Positions 35,788 through 44,086 of a stretch of 64,000 nt of DNA are shown piece by piece. The DNA lies in assembly GCF_000745975.1 (NCBI RefSeq), contig NZ_JQKJ01000002.1:186001-250000 (forward strand). Reading direction: 5' to 3'. This DNA comes from Desulfobacter vibrioformis DSM 8776 (lineage in GTDB: Bacteria > Desulfobacterota > Desulfobacteria > Desulfobacterales > Desulfobacteraceae). Under the pieces are notes generated by a model that saw only the letters and a list, made by a program, of their open reading frames with translations, was not told the origin of the DNA and ran no database searches. The first letter of the stretch is position 1; each line of letters opens with the position of its first letter. Made by a program: the position numbers and the translations under genes.

Positions 35788-36090
35788 ATGAGTACAATTG
35801 ATTTGAATTTTGAAGAAGAACTTAAAACCTTTTGCGAAAATACCGCCCTGGCGTGTTTTAACTGCGGGACCTGCACCGCCGTATGCCCCCTGGTCAATGA
35901 TAATTTTCCCAGAAAAATGATCCGGTATATCCAGGTGGGGGCCAAAGATGCGATTCTTGAAAACGCCAATGAACTGTACAAATGCCTGCACTGCGGGCTG
36001 TGCACCCATACCTGCCCCAGGCAGGCCGATCCCGGCGAGATCATCCTGGGGTTGAAACGGTTTGTTGTGGCAAATTGGAGGAGGTCTTAA
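35788..36090 (+). CDS. HdrC-like two-[4Fe-4S] protein
   Basis: A 100-residue ferredoxin-type protein with two CxxCxxxCP motifs (CFNCGTCTAVCP near residue 23 and CLHCGLCTHTCP near residue 65), the layout of HdrC, the partner that wires HdrA to the HdrB active site. It begins 22 bp after the winged-helix gene and is followed 5 bp later by the HdrB-like gene, the normal HdrC-HdrB order. Confidence 0.92.
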   Translation: MSTIDLNFEEELKTFCENTALACFNCGTCTAVCPLVNDNFPRKMIRYIQVGAKDAILENANELYKCLHCGLCTHTCPRQADPGEIILGLKRFVVANWRRS

Positions 36091-36094
36091 GATT

Positions 36095-37021
36095 ATGTTC
36101 AGTCCAAAAGATATCATTGACGTGCTTGCCCAGAACGTCCGGCAGACCATGAGCCCGTTCGGCATTCCAAGATTCATGGTCAACACATGGCATAAAGACC
36201 AGAACCTTCCCGATGACGGAGAGTACCTTTTGTATACGGGACTGATGTACCAGTTCGCACCCTATATTGAAAAATCCACCCACTACCTGGAATCCTTTGA
36301 AGATACTGCCAAGGCCCGTTACCTGAAATATGCCCGGTATGTCCCGGGATATCTTTCGGGTGCAGGCCTTGCCCTGATGACCCGGGCCAGGAAAAAATCA
36401 GAGGCAGGCCAACCCTTGAAGAATGTGGTGCGCCTGCTCAGGCAGTCCAGGGTGAATTTTGGCTACCGCCCGGACCTGGACCACTATTCGGGCATCCTGC
36501 TTTACGATATGGGGGACCAGAAGAGCTTTATCGCCCATGCCCGAAAAGTAGCCCAAAAACTTCAACGGGCAAAGATCAATAAAATTATCACCATTGATCC
36601 CCATACCACCTATGCGTTAAAGGAACTTTTCCCCAAGTATACCGGGGCACATTTTAAGGTGGTGCCCTATTTTGACCTGCTTAACCTTGGCCCTCAAAAT
36701 GCGGATCTTGAGGTGACCCTGCATGATCCCTGCTTTTTTGGCCGGTATCTCAAGGTCTCTGATATTCCCAGAAAAGTGCTGGCAGGATTGGGAATCCGGG
36801 AAACCCGGATCAGGAATTCAAAGGATTTTACCAGTTGCTGCGGCGGACCTGCCGAATCTGTTTCGCCTAAACTGTCCAGCCGGATTATGGATATCCGGGC
36901 AAAAGAACTGGCAGAACCGGGTAAACCCATTGTCTCCATGTGCCCCATCTGTCTGGGGAATCTTAAAAAGGCCGGGGCAGATGCCAGGGATTTGTCCAGC
37001 CTGCTGGTCCAACACATATAA
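36095..37021 (+). CDS. HdrB/HdrD-like CCG-domain protein
   Basis: A 308-residue protein with one complete CCG domain in the C-terminal half: HDPCFFGRYLK, then SCCGGPAESVS, then CPICLGNL, giving the C-xn-CCG-xn-CxxC ligand pattern. In methanogen HdrB two such domains bind noncubane [4Fe-4S] clusters that reduce a disulfide; here the N-terminal half lacks the second set, so this is a single-CCG variant. GGAGGAGG precedes the ATG at 36095. It is likely to be the catalytic subunit of the operon's complex, acting on a di- or persulfide whose identity is unknown. Confidence 0.87.
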   Translation: MFSPKDIIDVLAQNVRQTMSPFGIPRFMVNTWHKDQNLPDDGEYLLYTGLMYQFAPYIEKSTHYLESFEDTAKARYLKYARYVPGYLSGAGLALMTRARKKSEAGQPLKNVVRLLRQSRVNFGYRPDLDHYSGILLYDMGDQKSFIAHARKVAQKLQRAKINKIITIDPHTTYALKELFPKYTGAHFKVVPYFDLLNLGPQNADLEVTLHDPCFFGRYLKVSDIPRKVLAGLGIRETRIRNSKDFTSCCGGPAESVSPKLSSRIMDIRAKELAEPGKPIVSMCPICLGNLKKAGADARDLSSLLVQHI

Positions 37022-37105
37022 TATTTGAACGAAAAGCCACCCATCTGCGGCGTTGCAGAAAAAACAGTTTGATAACCTAATTTATAAAATAACAGGAGAA
37101 CTCTC

Positions 37106-37480
37106 ATGTCTGAAACAACGGAAAAAATCATCTACTTTTGTACCCATGCCGGTGAAGACGCGGAAAAAGCCTCGATCTGTTTTGCCATGGCAAGCTCTGC
37201 TTTGGCCCTGGAAGTGGAGACCACCGTGGCGCTGCAGGGTTCCGGGGTGTACCTGGCCCAGAAAGGATATGTCGAGCATGTGCCGGCCACAGGAGGTTTT
37301 GCCCCCTTGACCAAACTCATTGGGGACTATATGGAACTGGGCGGAAAACTTCTGGTGTGCAAACCCTGTGTTGAGGAGCGCAAAATCGAAGAATCGGATC
37401 TCATCGAAGGGGCCAAGGTAAGCACCGGCGGAACCTTGAACATGATCGCCCTGGAAGCCGACGCCCAACTGGTGTACTAA
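37106..37480 (+). CDS. DsrE-family protein
   Basis: A 124-residue DsrE/F-fold protein (IIYFCTHAGEDAEKASICFA at the start, VCKPCVEERK near residue 89-98, where a conserved Cys of the family usually sits). DsrE proteins bind persulfide sulfur and exchange it with TusA. AACAGGAGA precedes the ATG. It closes the operon 84 bp after the HdrB-like gene; a short GGCGTTGCAGA repeat lies in that gap. Together with the tusA-like gene it suggests that the Hdr-like complex acts on protein-bound sulfur. Confidence 0.87.
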   Translation: MSETTEKIIYFCTHAGEDAEKASICFAMASSALALEVETTVALQGSGVYLAQKGYVEHVPATGGFAPLTKLIGDYMELGGKLLVCKPCVEERKIEESDLIEGAKVSTGGTLNMIALEADAQLVY

Positions 37481-37508
37481 ATCACAACAGTGGGGAGCGC
37501 ATGGGAAT

Positions 37509-37636
37509 TTTACCCCGCGTTGCAGAAGCCATGAGGATTTTAGCTTGCGGCATCCAGGCTTTCAGCGGTAGTAATCCACCGCAAAAGCTTGATAACGCCG
37601 AAGATGAAATCCTCATGGCTTCCTGAGAAGGGTAAA
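37509..37636. repeat. 128-bp palindromic intergenic element with TTTACCC/GGGTAAA ends
   Basis: TTTACCC and GGGTAAA bound the element. Inside are perfect 15-bp arms, AAGCCATGAGGATTT (37526-37540) and AAATCCTCATGGCTT (37607-37621), and an inner TTGCGG/CCGCAA stem. It lies between dsrE and the convergent GAF-type activator gene. The left part resembles 6541-6614 on the other strand. It could be a miniature mobile element or a REP-like repeat; a termination role for both genes is also possible. No coding frame across it is convincing. The stretch to 37789 holds nothing else that I can identify. Confidence 0.75.
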
Positions 37637-37789
37637 TACACGCACCGGCGGGATGCCGCTTCTGGCGAGGGGTTTGAAAGTAGAGCCGGGTTGGAACGAC
37701 GCCGCTTTGAATCCATACCCCAATGGGAATGCCGATGACACCGAGTATAACAACAACCTGTTGAGCTGCTTTCATGGTTTGCTGCGGGC

Positions 37790-39343
37790 TTAATTGTTTT
37801 TGTAAAGCGATTGTGCCCTGCGCCCGAAGGGAATGCCCAGTTTTTGCATTCGGGATCTCAGGGTTCGGGGATTGATCCCCAGCAGATCCGCCGCCCCCTG
37901 TCCCCCCTCTATCCGTCCGCCGGTCATGTGAAGAACGGAGATAATGTGTCCGGTGATAATCCGGTCCAGTTTGGTCCCGCCTCTGATGGTGGAAACCGCG
38001 GTGGGGTCGAATAGGGCTGCATCAAAAATAATAGGTTTTCCCATGTTGATGATAATCTGGCGTTCGATGACATTTTCCAGTTCCCGTACATTGCCCGGCC
38101 AGTCATACGCCATGAGGGTACGAATTGCACCCGGGGCCACCTCCGGCATATCCGGCAGGGCCATTTCCCTGGCCTTCTTGGCCACCAAATGATAGGCCAT
38201 GGCCGGAATGTCCCCTAACCGTTCCCGCAAGGGAGGGATGGTTATGGGAAAAACATTGAGCCGGAAGAACAGGTCTTCCCGGAAAAGGCCCTGCCTGACC
38301 ATGGCCCCCAGATCCTTGTGCGTTGCCGCCACCACCCGAATGTCCAGCTTCATGGGCTCTTGTCCGCCGACCCGCTCCACCGTCCTGTCCTGCAAAACCC
38401 GCAGCAGCCGGATCTGTGCCTCCTGGGACAACTCAGCCACCTCATCCAAAAAAATCGTTCCATGATCAGCCCGTTCAAAATATCCGGGCCTGGATTGGTT
38501 TGCACCGGTAAAGGCGCCTTTTTCATGGCCGAAAAGCTCGCTTTCAAGCAGGCTTGGGGTAATAGCGCCGCAGTTGATTTTTATAAAAGGCCCTGATTTG
38601 CGGACCGAGGCCCGGTGGATGGCCCCGGCAATGACTTCCTTTCCGGTCCCGGTTTCCCCCAGCAATAAGACGGGGCTGTTTGTCCCGGCAACCTGGCCCA
38701 CGGCCGCCATGACGGTCCTGAGGCCTGACTCGGCACCGACAATCTCATTTTCCACGACACTCATCAACTCCCGGTTCACAAAAGCGTCCCGGTCCGTCAG
38801 CAATTCCCGGACCCGTTCCAGTTCCCGGTATCGGTGAAAGGCCTCCGCTGTTGCGGCCAGCGGTGAATGGATGGAAAGGAACAGTTCTCCCTGCTCTTTT
38901 ACATACTTGTTGCCGGGAGTTCCGGTCAGGGCGGCAAGCCCCAGAAACTGCCCTGACCGGAACAACCGCAGTATCAGGCAGGGCGCATTCGGTGTGCTCA
39001 GGTCTATGCCCAGTTGCCGGGCCTCCGGCACCAGGCTCAAATCGTCGATGATCCGATAGCTGGGCTGGCCTTTCATCCGGTCCACGGCAGCCTTGAACAA
39101 CTGCCGGGATTCAGGAGTTAAGGTGGTTTTATGGGAGACAGCTTCGGACTTTTCAAGGGTGGCGTCCACAACGGTTTCCACCACCCGCAATCCGGGATTA
39201 AACAGGTGGAGGCTGAAAAAATCTGCCGGAATAAAAGGGCGCAGATAGATCAGGCAATCCTGCCAGGCTTTAAAAATAGAGGTATTGTCCAGTAATCGGA
39301 TGGTCGCGTTTCTAAAGAATTCATCCCGAATGTTGATGTTCAT
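37790..39343 (-). CDS. Sigma-54-dependent activator with GAF-type sensor domain
   Basis: A 517-residue enhancer-binding protein. Residues ~15-180 form a GAF-like sensor with no evident cysteine or metal motif. The AAA+ domain (~200-435) has Walker A GETGTGKE, an intact GAFTGA and FLDEVAEL; a Fis-type HTH ([24 protein letters not shown]) ends it. The architecture is like NorR/FhlA-type regulators. It is divergent from the esterase autotransporter gene, whose -24/-12 promoter and upstream 12-bp inverted repeat lie in the 198-bp intergenic region, so that gene is the probable target. The signal is unknown. Confidence 0.92.
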   Translation of the reverse strand: MNINIRDEFFRNATIRLLDNTSIFKAWQDCLIYLRPFIPADFFSLHLFNPGLRVVETVVDATLEKSEAVSHKTTLTPESRQLFKAAVDRMKGQPSYRIIDDLSLVPEARQLGIDLSTPNAPCLILRLFRSGQFLGLAALTGTPGNKYVKEQGELFLSIHSPLAATAEAFHRYRELERVRELLTDRDAFVNRELMSVVENEIVGAESGLRTVMAAVGQVAGTNSPVLLLGETGTGKEVIAGAIHRASVRKSGPFIKINCGAITPSLLESELFGHEKGAFTGANQSRPGYFERADHGTIFLDEVAELSQEAQIRLLRVLQDRTVERVGGQEPMKLDIRVVAATHKDLGAMVRQGLFREDLFFRLNVFPITIPPLRERLGDIPAMAYHLVAKKAREMALPDMPEVAPGAIRTLMAYDWPGNVRELENVIERQIIINMGKPIIFDAALFDPTAVSTIRGGTKLDRIITGHIISVLHMTGGRIEGGQGAADLLGINPRTLRSRMQKLGIPFGRRAQSLYKNN

Positions 39344-39379
39344 GATCCCCCACCATTGATGTTAGATGACATCGTGAAA

Positions 39380-39419
39380 TCTATGATATTTACCGGATAC
39401 TACTTTGAAATACCATAGA
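39380..39419 (+). promoter_or_regulatory. Inverted repeat, likely enhancer for the esterase promoter
   Basis: TCTATGATATTT (39380-39391) and AAATACCATAGA (39408-39419) pair with one mismatch. The centre is ~85 bp upstream of the -24 element, a normal enhancer distance, and also close to the activator's own start. Confidence 0.55.
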
Positions 39420-39482
39420 ATTCTTATCCCGGCTCTCGACGGACACATCAGTCTGTACCGGTCTTCCCGGATTCCAGCCCTT

Positions 39483-39498
39483 TGGTATCACTCTTGCT
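39483..39498 (+). promoter_or_regulatory. Candidate sigma-54 (-24/-12) promoter of the esterase autotransporter
   Basis: TGGTATCACTCTTGCT (preceded by TT) keeps GG and GC ten bases apart with the TTGC -12 block. It lies about 44 bp before the GTG start. Confidence 0.65.
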
Positions 39499-39541
39499 GT
39501 GCTTCAGCAAATGCATTTAATACTCAAACTATGGGGGGACC

Positions 39542-41390
39542 GTGTTTGTAAAATTGATTTTGATATGGGGGATTCTTGCTTTTTCGAGTCCGTCCTGGGC
39601 CGGCGGCATGGGGCAGTTGTTCAGCTTTGGCGACAGCGGTATCGATACGGGGAATTTATATACCATGAGCGGCGGGCTTGCACCTTCAGATCCTTATTGG
39701 GAGGGAAGATTCAGCAACGGGCCTAACTATCTGGATTTGCTCGCTCAGGCCGTCCCCGGATGGGAGGCGGTTTCCTGGAGCCGGGGGGGGACCCAATATC
39801 GCCTTCGGAGGAGCCCTGTCCGGCCTGGGATACGTCCCGGGACTCGACGTTCCCAACGCCAGCCAGCAGGTGGTGGAATTCCAGGCATCATACGGCCAGG
39901 CATATGCGCCGGAGGATCTGGTTCTTTTCAGCATGGGGCAAAACGATCTGCATTCACATGAGGGTTCTCCGGCCGATCCTTCGACGGTTGCCGGTAATAT
40001 GGTTCAGGCCGTTGAACTTGCCTACCAGAATGGGGCGAGGCGATTTGTTTTTCCCACCCTGTTTCCGGTCGGTCTGATGCCCGAGGTGGTCAACGGCTCA
40101 GCAGTCACACCGGATGAGGCCGCAGCGTGGGCCGATCTGGTCAATGCCGAGGCAAATACGCGTTTTGCAGCGTTTCAGGCGGCCCATCCGGATGCGGTCA
40201 TCATACGGCCGGACCTGACCAGCCGCATCCGTGAGGTATACGCCAACCCGGAAAAATACGGCCTCACCAACGTAACGGATAGCGCCTATACCGGGGATTA
40301 TTACGGAACAGCGGACCCTGTGGCCTCCTGTCCTGACGCGTATCTCTGGTGGGATGGTGTTCATGTGACCACAACGGTTCACAAGCTGGTCGCCAAATGG
40401 ACGCTGCTGGATATCCAGAACGAATTTTTCCCGGAGCAGTCCTCTCCCCAGGCTGGCCTGGGCAGCATCCTGACCCTTGTGGATCAGACGAGATTAGCAA
40501 ACCAATGGGAATCCGACCGAGTTGCCCTGCTGATGGATTCCAATCGTACCGCCCGATCCCGGGAGCGGACAGGTGATTGGCGTTTTGAGCCCTACGGCAT
40601 TGCGGGGCGGCAGGACAGTTCGAGAATATCGAGCGGCTGGTCCTGGCATCATGCCGGGTTTTCCATGGGCAGGGAAATGCCCCTGGCCCAGTTTGGAGCC
40701 GCCGGATTTTCCCTGGGATGGTCCAGGGGAAAGCTGGATTTGAATAACGGGTATGGCGAGGCAGATACCCGCCTGTACCAGGCAGGGATCTATGGAGGGA
40801 TAACAAAAGAGCCTTTTTATATTTCCGGGGGCAGCCGGTACGGGTATGCGGACACCCAGGCCTTTCGTGATATGGATCTGACCGATACCACCGCAAGTCA
40901 CCCTTTCCACACCCATCTGCTTTCCGGCTGGATGGAGACCGGCTTCAATTTGGGAAAGAGGTCCGTTATTTTTTCCCCCCTGGCCGGCCTCTCCTATGTC
41001 CGGGCAATCAACGGCACCGGAGGTGAAAGCGGCGGGAGATTGCTCGACTATGACAGCATAGAGTATCCGTCAACCCACTACCTCCACCATAAGCTGGGGG
41101 GCCGTGTGCGAGGGACTATTCCCAGTGACAAGGGCCCCAGGGGCCGCTGGTCTGCCGAAGCCGCATGGCTGCACGAATATCTTGACACCCAATGTGAATC
41201 CAATGTGAGCCATGGAGGGGCATCCTACGCTTTTGCCTCGCCGTCACGCACCCGTGATTCCCTGGGACTGTCTGCGGAATTCTCCTGGTTCTACGGGGAA
41301 AAAGGTTCCCTGGCCCTGGCGTACCATGGGCAGTGGTCGAAAGAAGCCTTGGCCCATGCACTCAGGGTTTCCGCCAGATGGAATTATTAA
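39542..41390 (+). pseudogene. GDSL/SGNH esterase autotransporter, frameshifted at a G8 tract
   Basis: Two overlapping frames make one gene. Frame 1 begins at GTG 39542 with a signal peptide (LILIWGILAFSSPSWA) and SGNH block I (FSFGDSGIDTGN). At CC-G8-A (39781-39791) the frame is off by one; removing a single G joins it to frame 2, which gives block II (NIAFGGA), block III (SMGQND), the DGVH catalytic Asp-His pair and a C-terminal beta-barrel ending in RWNY. As written, frame 1 ends at 39961 and lacks the catalytic core and barrel. The full product would be an outer-membrane lipase/esterase of the EstA type, ~615 residues. Slippage in the G tract, a decayed gene, or a sequencing error are the options. 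Confidence 0.85.
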
Positions 41391-41415
41391 CGGCATTCCG
41401 GACGTGGTCTGTCCC

Positions 41416-41456
41416 CTATTTTCTCGAATGCTTAAATTTATGGCATCGAGAATAAG
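41416..41456. terminator. Candidate hairpin between convergent genes
   Basis: CTATTTTCTCGAATGC and GCATCGAGAATAAG pair with two imperfections around a 10-base loop, between the end of the esterase gene and the convergent unknown gene. Confidence 0.35.
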
Positions 41457-41485
41457 CCCTTCAAACGGCCAATTCGTCTTACGTC

Positions 41486-42361
41486 TTAATCCGCCCGGGG
41501 TGTCGCCGGATTCTTTGCAGCGGCCCGCAAGCGTTCTGCCAAGAATTCCACATAACTGTCAAATTCCTGGGAGTCCGATGTCTTCAATCTGGCGATATTA
41601 CTTTTAAAAAAGCTTGGCGGCACGAATAAATAGGTTCTTTTCTTATACGTCCAATGCCGCGACGCACTTTGATATTCGTGCTCATCCTCACCATTTACAT
41701 TGCCCAGATCAAAAATATTCTGCCTGTCTTCCTCCGGACCTTTGCTGACGGTATACGGGTCTATCTTCACCACAATCGCCGATGTTTGCGGAACCCCCAG
41801 CAATAACTCGCAAATAAAGAAAATGTTGCCGCTACGGCAAAATCTGCGTTCCTCTTTACTCATCTTTTGCCACTGCTCGGAAGAAACCTTCTGATGCCCC
41901 ATTCCGTTAAACATTCCCTTGGAAAAATGAAGCTGAAACTCAGAAAAATTCCGGTTCAGTATGGTCTGGATTAACTCTTTCCCCAATGGTGCGCCCACCC
42001 CCTGACTGCAAAACTCGCCCTCTTCCACGTTCGTCTCAACAAACATTCCTGACTGGTTCAGAACGTTTTTGATTACCTGATAATTGTAAATGGAAAACGG
42101 TTTCTGGGTGACCGGATTAATGGTTGAATGAACGGCTTTGGTCATTGCCGTAAAAAACACGCTGACATCGATGAAGGAATTTCGAATATCTTCATTAAAG
42201 TGCTGGATGCTGTCGGCAGTCGCACACAGCAAAATATTTCCGGTTTCATTGAACACATAATGCTTTGCCAGCGGCAAATATTGAGGCAAAAGCGCTTCCT
42301 GTCCGGATGAATCCGCACCTTTACCTTTCCTGGTCAACCAACGCCAAAATTTTCCTGACAT
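41486..42361 (-). CDS. Unknown protein, paralogue of the preceding gene
   Basis: A 291-residue protein I cannot name. It shares an ordered set of motifs with the gene upstream (42378-43199): NETGNILLCAT, DVSVFFTAMTKA, NQSGMFVETN, APLGKELIQTIL, IFFICELLLGV, and the C-terminal RTYLFVPPSFFKSN. Compared with its paralogue it has an insertion around residues 150-190 and a basic N terminus. It lacks an obvious signal peptide or TM helix. GGGAGGCC upstream supports the ATG at 42361, leaving 16 bp after the previous stop. It is the last gene of a muramidase-led operon; a role in lysis, secretion or interbacterial attack is a guess. Confidence 0.75.
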   Translation of the reverse strand: MSGKFWRWLTRKGKGADSSGQEALLPQYLPLAKHYVFNETGNILLCATADSIQHFNEDIRNSFIDVSVFFTAMTKAVHSTINPVTQKPFSIYNYQVIKNVLNQSGMFVETNVEEGEFCSQGVGAPLGKELIQTILNRNFSEFQLHFSKGMFNGMGHQKVSSEQWQKMSKEERRFCRSGNIFFICELLLGVPQTSAIVVKIDPYTVSKGPEEDRQNIFDLGNVNGEDEHEYQSASRHWTYKKRTYLFVPPSFFKSNIARLKTSDSQEFDSYVEFLAERLRAAAKNPATPRAD

Positions 42362-42377
42362 TTCCGGCCTCCCTCTT

Positions 42378-43199
42378 TTAAATTTGGGATGATGTGGCTG
42401 CGGGTTCAGGTGTGTCAGCAAGGATAGCAGATCTCATCGATTCAACCAGGTTGTTGAATTCCGGATCTGACATGGCCTCATTTAACGCTGATGCATGTTT
42501 TACAAAACAAGGCGGTACAAACAGATACACCGCTTTATCAATTTTCATTTTTATTTGCGAACTTTCAACTTTAAGGCATGGGCCTGCTTCCCAAAGACCT
42601 TTTGCAGTGGTTGCGTCCACGGAAATAACGATCGGGGTAATGGATACGGCACCCAGCAAATATTCGCAAACAAAAATAATCGTGCCGACTTTCTTGCTTT
42701 GACTGGACGTATCAGAGGCAATCTTTACGGCTTCCTGGCCCATCCCCATAATCATATCCATCAAGGATTTTCCAATGGAGGCCAGGCCCCCGCTCAAGCC
42801 CAGGAGGGCCTGTATCAACTGGCTTCCCAGGGTAATCCCCTTTTGTTTGCTCTCAAAATCAATGGTGCTTTCAGTGATTTTGACAAACAAACCGGAAGAA
42901 GACACCAGCTTGTCGATGGCATCAAAATTGAACAACCCGGTACCGGCCTCTGACATGGCCTTGGTCATTGCGGCAAAGAAGACGCTCACCTGGCCGAACG
43001 CCTCTTCAGCTTCCCCGGATATGGAAGCGTTTTCCTTTCCGGTACCGTTCAAGGTTGTCGCCACAAACAGGTTGCCGGTGGTATTGACAACAAATTGTTT
43101 CGTGGCAGGAATTTCCGAACTTTTACTTGTCGTTAAGTTCGCGGCCCTTGTTTCTGCATTGCTGATAAGATAACCTTCCTGGGGTTCAGTGCTTGGCAT
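42378..43199 (-). CDS. Unknown protein, paralogue of the following gene
   Basis: A 273-residue protein related to the downstream gene product (NTTGNLFVATT, QVSVFFAAMTKAM, SSSGLFVKITES, ITLGSQLIQALL, IIFVCEYLLGAV, AVYLFVPPCFVKHA). A glycine/methionine-rich central stretch (LSGGLASIGKSLMDMIMGMG, residues ~140-160) is amphipathic and could interact with membranes. No family is recognised. It lies 56 bp after the GH108-type muramidase gene and 16 bp before its paralogue, so the three are probably cotranscribed. Confidence 0.75.
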   Translation of the reverse strand: MPSTEPQEGYLISNAETRAANLTTSKSSEIPATKQFVVNTTGNLFVATTLNGTGKENASISGEAEEAFGQVSVFFAAMTKAMSEAGTGLFNFDAIDKLVSSSGLFVKITESTIDFESKQKGITLGSQLIQALLGLSGGLASIGKSLMDMIMGMGQEAVKIASDTSSQSKKVGTIIFVCEYLLGAVSITPIVISVDATTAKGLWEAGPCLKVESSQIKMKIDKAVYLFVPPCFVKHASALNEAMSDPEFNNLVESMRSAILADTPEPAATSSQI

Positions 43200-43255
43200 G
43201 TCATCCTCACTTTCATGGTCCTAGGTGTTGGTTTCATATAAAAAAATTTCTGTCA

Positions 43256-43993
43256 TCAGGCAATCAAACCCATTGCCCGATAGGTATTCCGGCCTGCAAT
43301 TCCGTCCGGTTCCAAACCGTGTTTCTCCTGCCAGGTTTTCAACGCCTTTTCCGTGTTGCTGCCGAAGATACCGTCGGCGTCAATCCCAAGATATTTCTGA
43401 ACCCTGGTCACCCAGTCCCCTGAATCACCCTTCCTGACGGTTTCAAATTGTTCCGGCGGGGCTGTATCATCGGGATCCTTGCCCAGAAAAAGCGCCACAG
43501 CATCTGCTTTCAGCCGTTCCACCCGGCGCTGCCATCCTTTCCCAAAGGATGGCCAGGTCGATAATGCCTTAAGAAAAGAGAGTCGCTGGTCACAGATCCC
43601 GTGTATCACAGAGACCCCGTCCCCCGTCTGGGTCTTTGAAATGGTATTCGGACCGATATGGCCATCCTGGGCTGCGCCCACAGCGGCCTGAAGCCACTTG
43701 ACGCTCCGCCCGGGACCGGAATTCACAGCGCCGTCAAAAACCGTTAAATCCACACCGTCCGGCAGGTCGTCACACAGACATGTATTCCAATACCCGGTAC
43801 GGTAAATGCGGGACAACGCCCCGAAACCGATCTGCCTCAAGTCCTCTTTTGTCTTGTCCGCACCATAAAATTGCCGGTAAGTGAACAAGGTCACCCCTTT
43901 CATGGTTGCACCGCCCGGATCATCCTTATGATCTGACCAGCCCCCTTCACTCTTCAACACATGGTCCAGACAAAATTCAAAATTTTTTTTCAT
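43256..43993 (-). CDS. GH108-type muramidase with peptidoglycan-binding domain
   Basis: A 245-residue lysozyme-like protein. The catalytic Glu lies in LKSEGGWSDHKDDPGGATMKG (the EGG start of glycoside hydrolase family 108), followed by a GH108-associated domain (DGAVNSGPGRSVKWLQ) and a C-terminal peptidoglycan-binding domain 1 (residues ~185-245, VTRVQKYLGIDADGIFG and KTWQEKHGLEPDG). No signal peptide is present, so export would need a holin, secretion system or lysis. The start at 43993 has TGAGG at 8-base spacing; an ATG two codons earlier is too close to it. Two paralogous unknown proteins follow. Confidence 0.88.
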   Translation of the reverse strand: MKKNFEFCLDHVLKSEGGWSDHKDDPGGATMKGVTLFTYRQFYGADKTKEDLRQIGFGALSRIYRTGYWNTCLCDDLPDGVDLTVFDGAVNSGPGRSVKWLQAAVGAAQDGHIGPNTISKTQTGDGVSVIHGICDQRLSFLKALSTWPSFGKGWQRRVERLKADAVALFLGKDPDDTAPPEQFETVRKGDSGDWVTRVQKYLGIDADGIFGSNTEKALKTWQEKHGLEPDGIAGRNTYRAMGLIA

Positions 43994-44026
43994 ATCCATG
44001 CCTCAGGTGATACAATTTCAATCTAG

Positions 44027-44054
44027 TTTACATTTACAGATCAGGTCTTATAAT
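44027..44054 (+). promoter_or_regulatory. Sigma-70-type promoter of hslO
   Basis: TTTACA, 16 bp, TATAAT, 32 bp before the hslO start. The -10 is a perfect consensus. Confidence 0.55.
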
Positions 44055-44086
44055 AACCCGAAAAGATTACTTTTGGGAATCAGAAG

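Noticed and set aside
37482-37775. A 97-residue minus-strand frame in the gap after dsrE
   Set aside because: It runs through the palindromic element, has no ribosome site that I can support and no recognisable family features after its first 20 residues.
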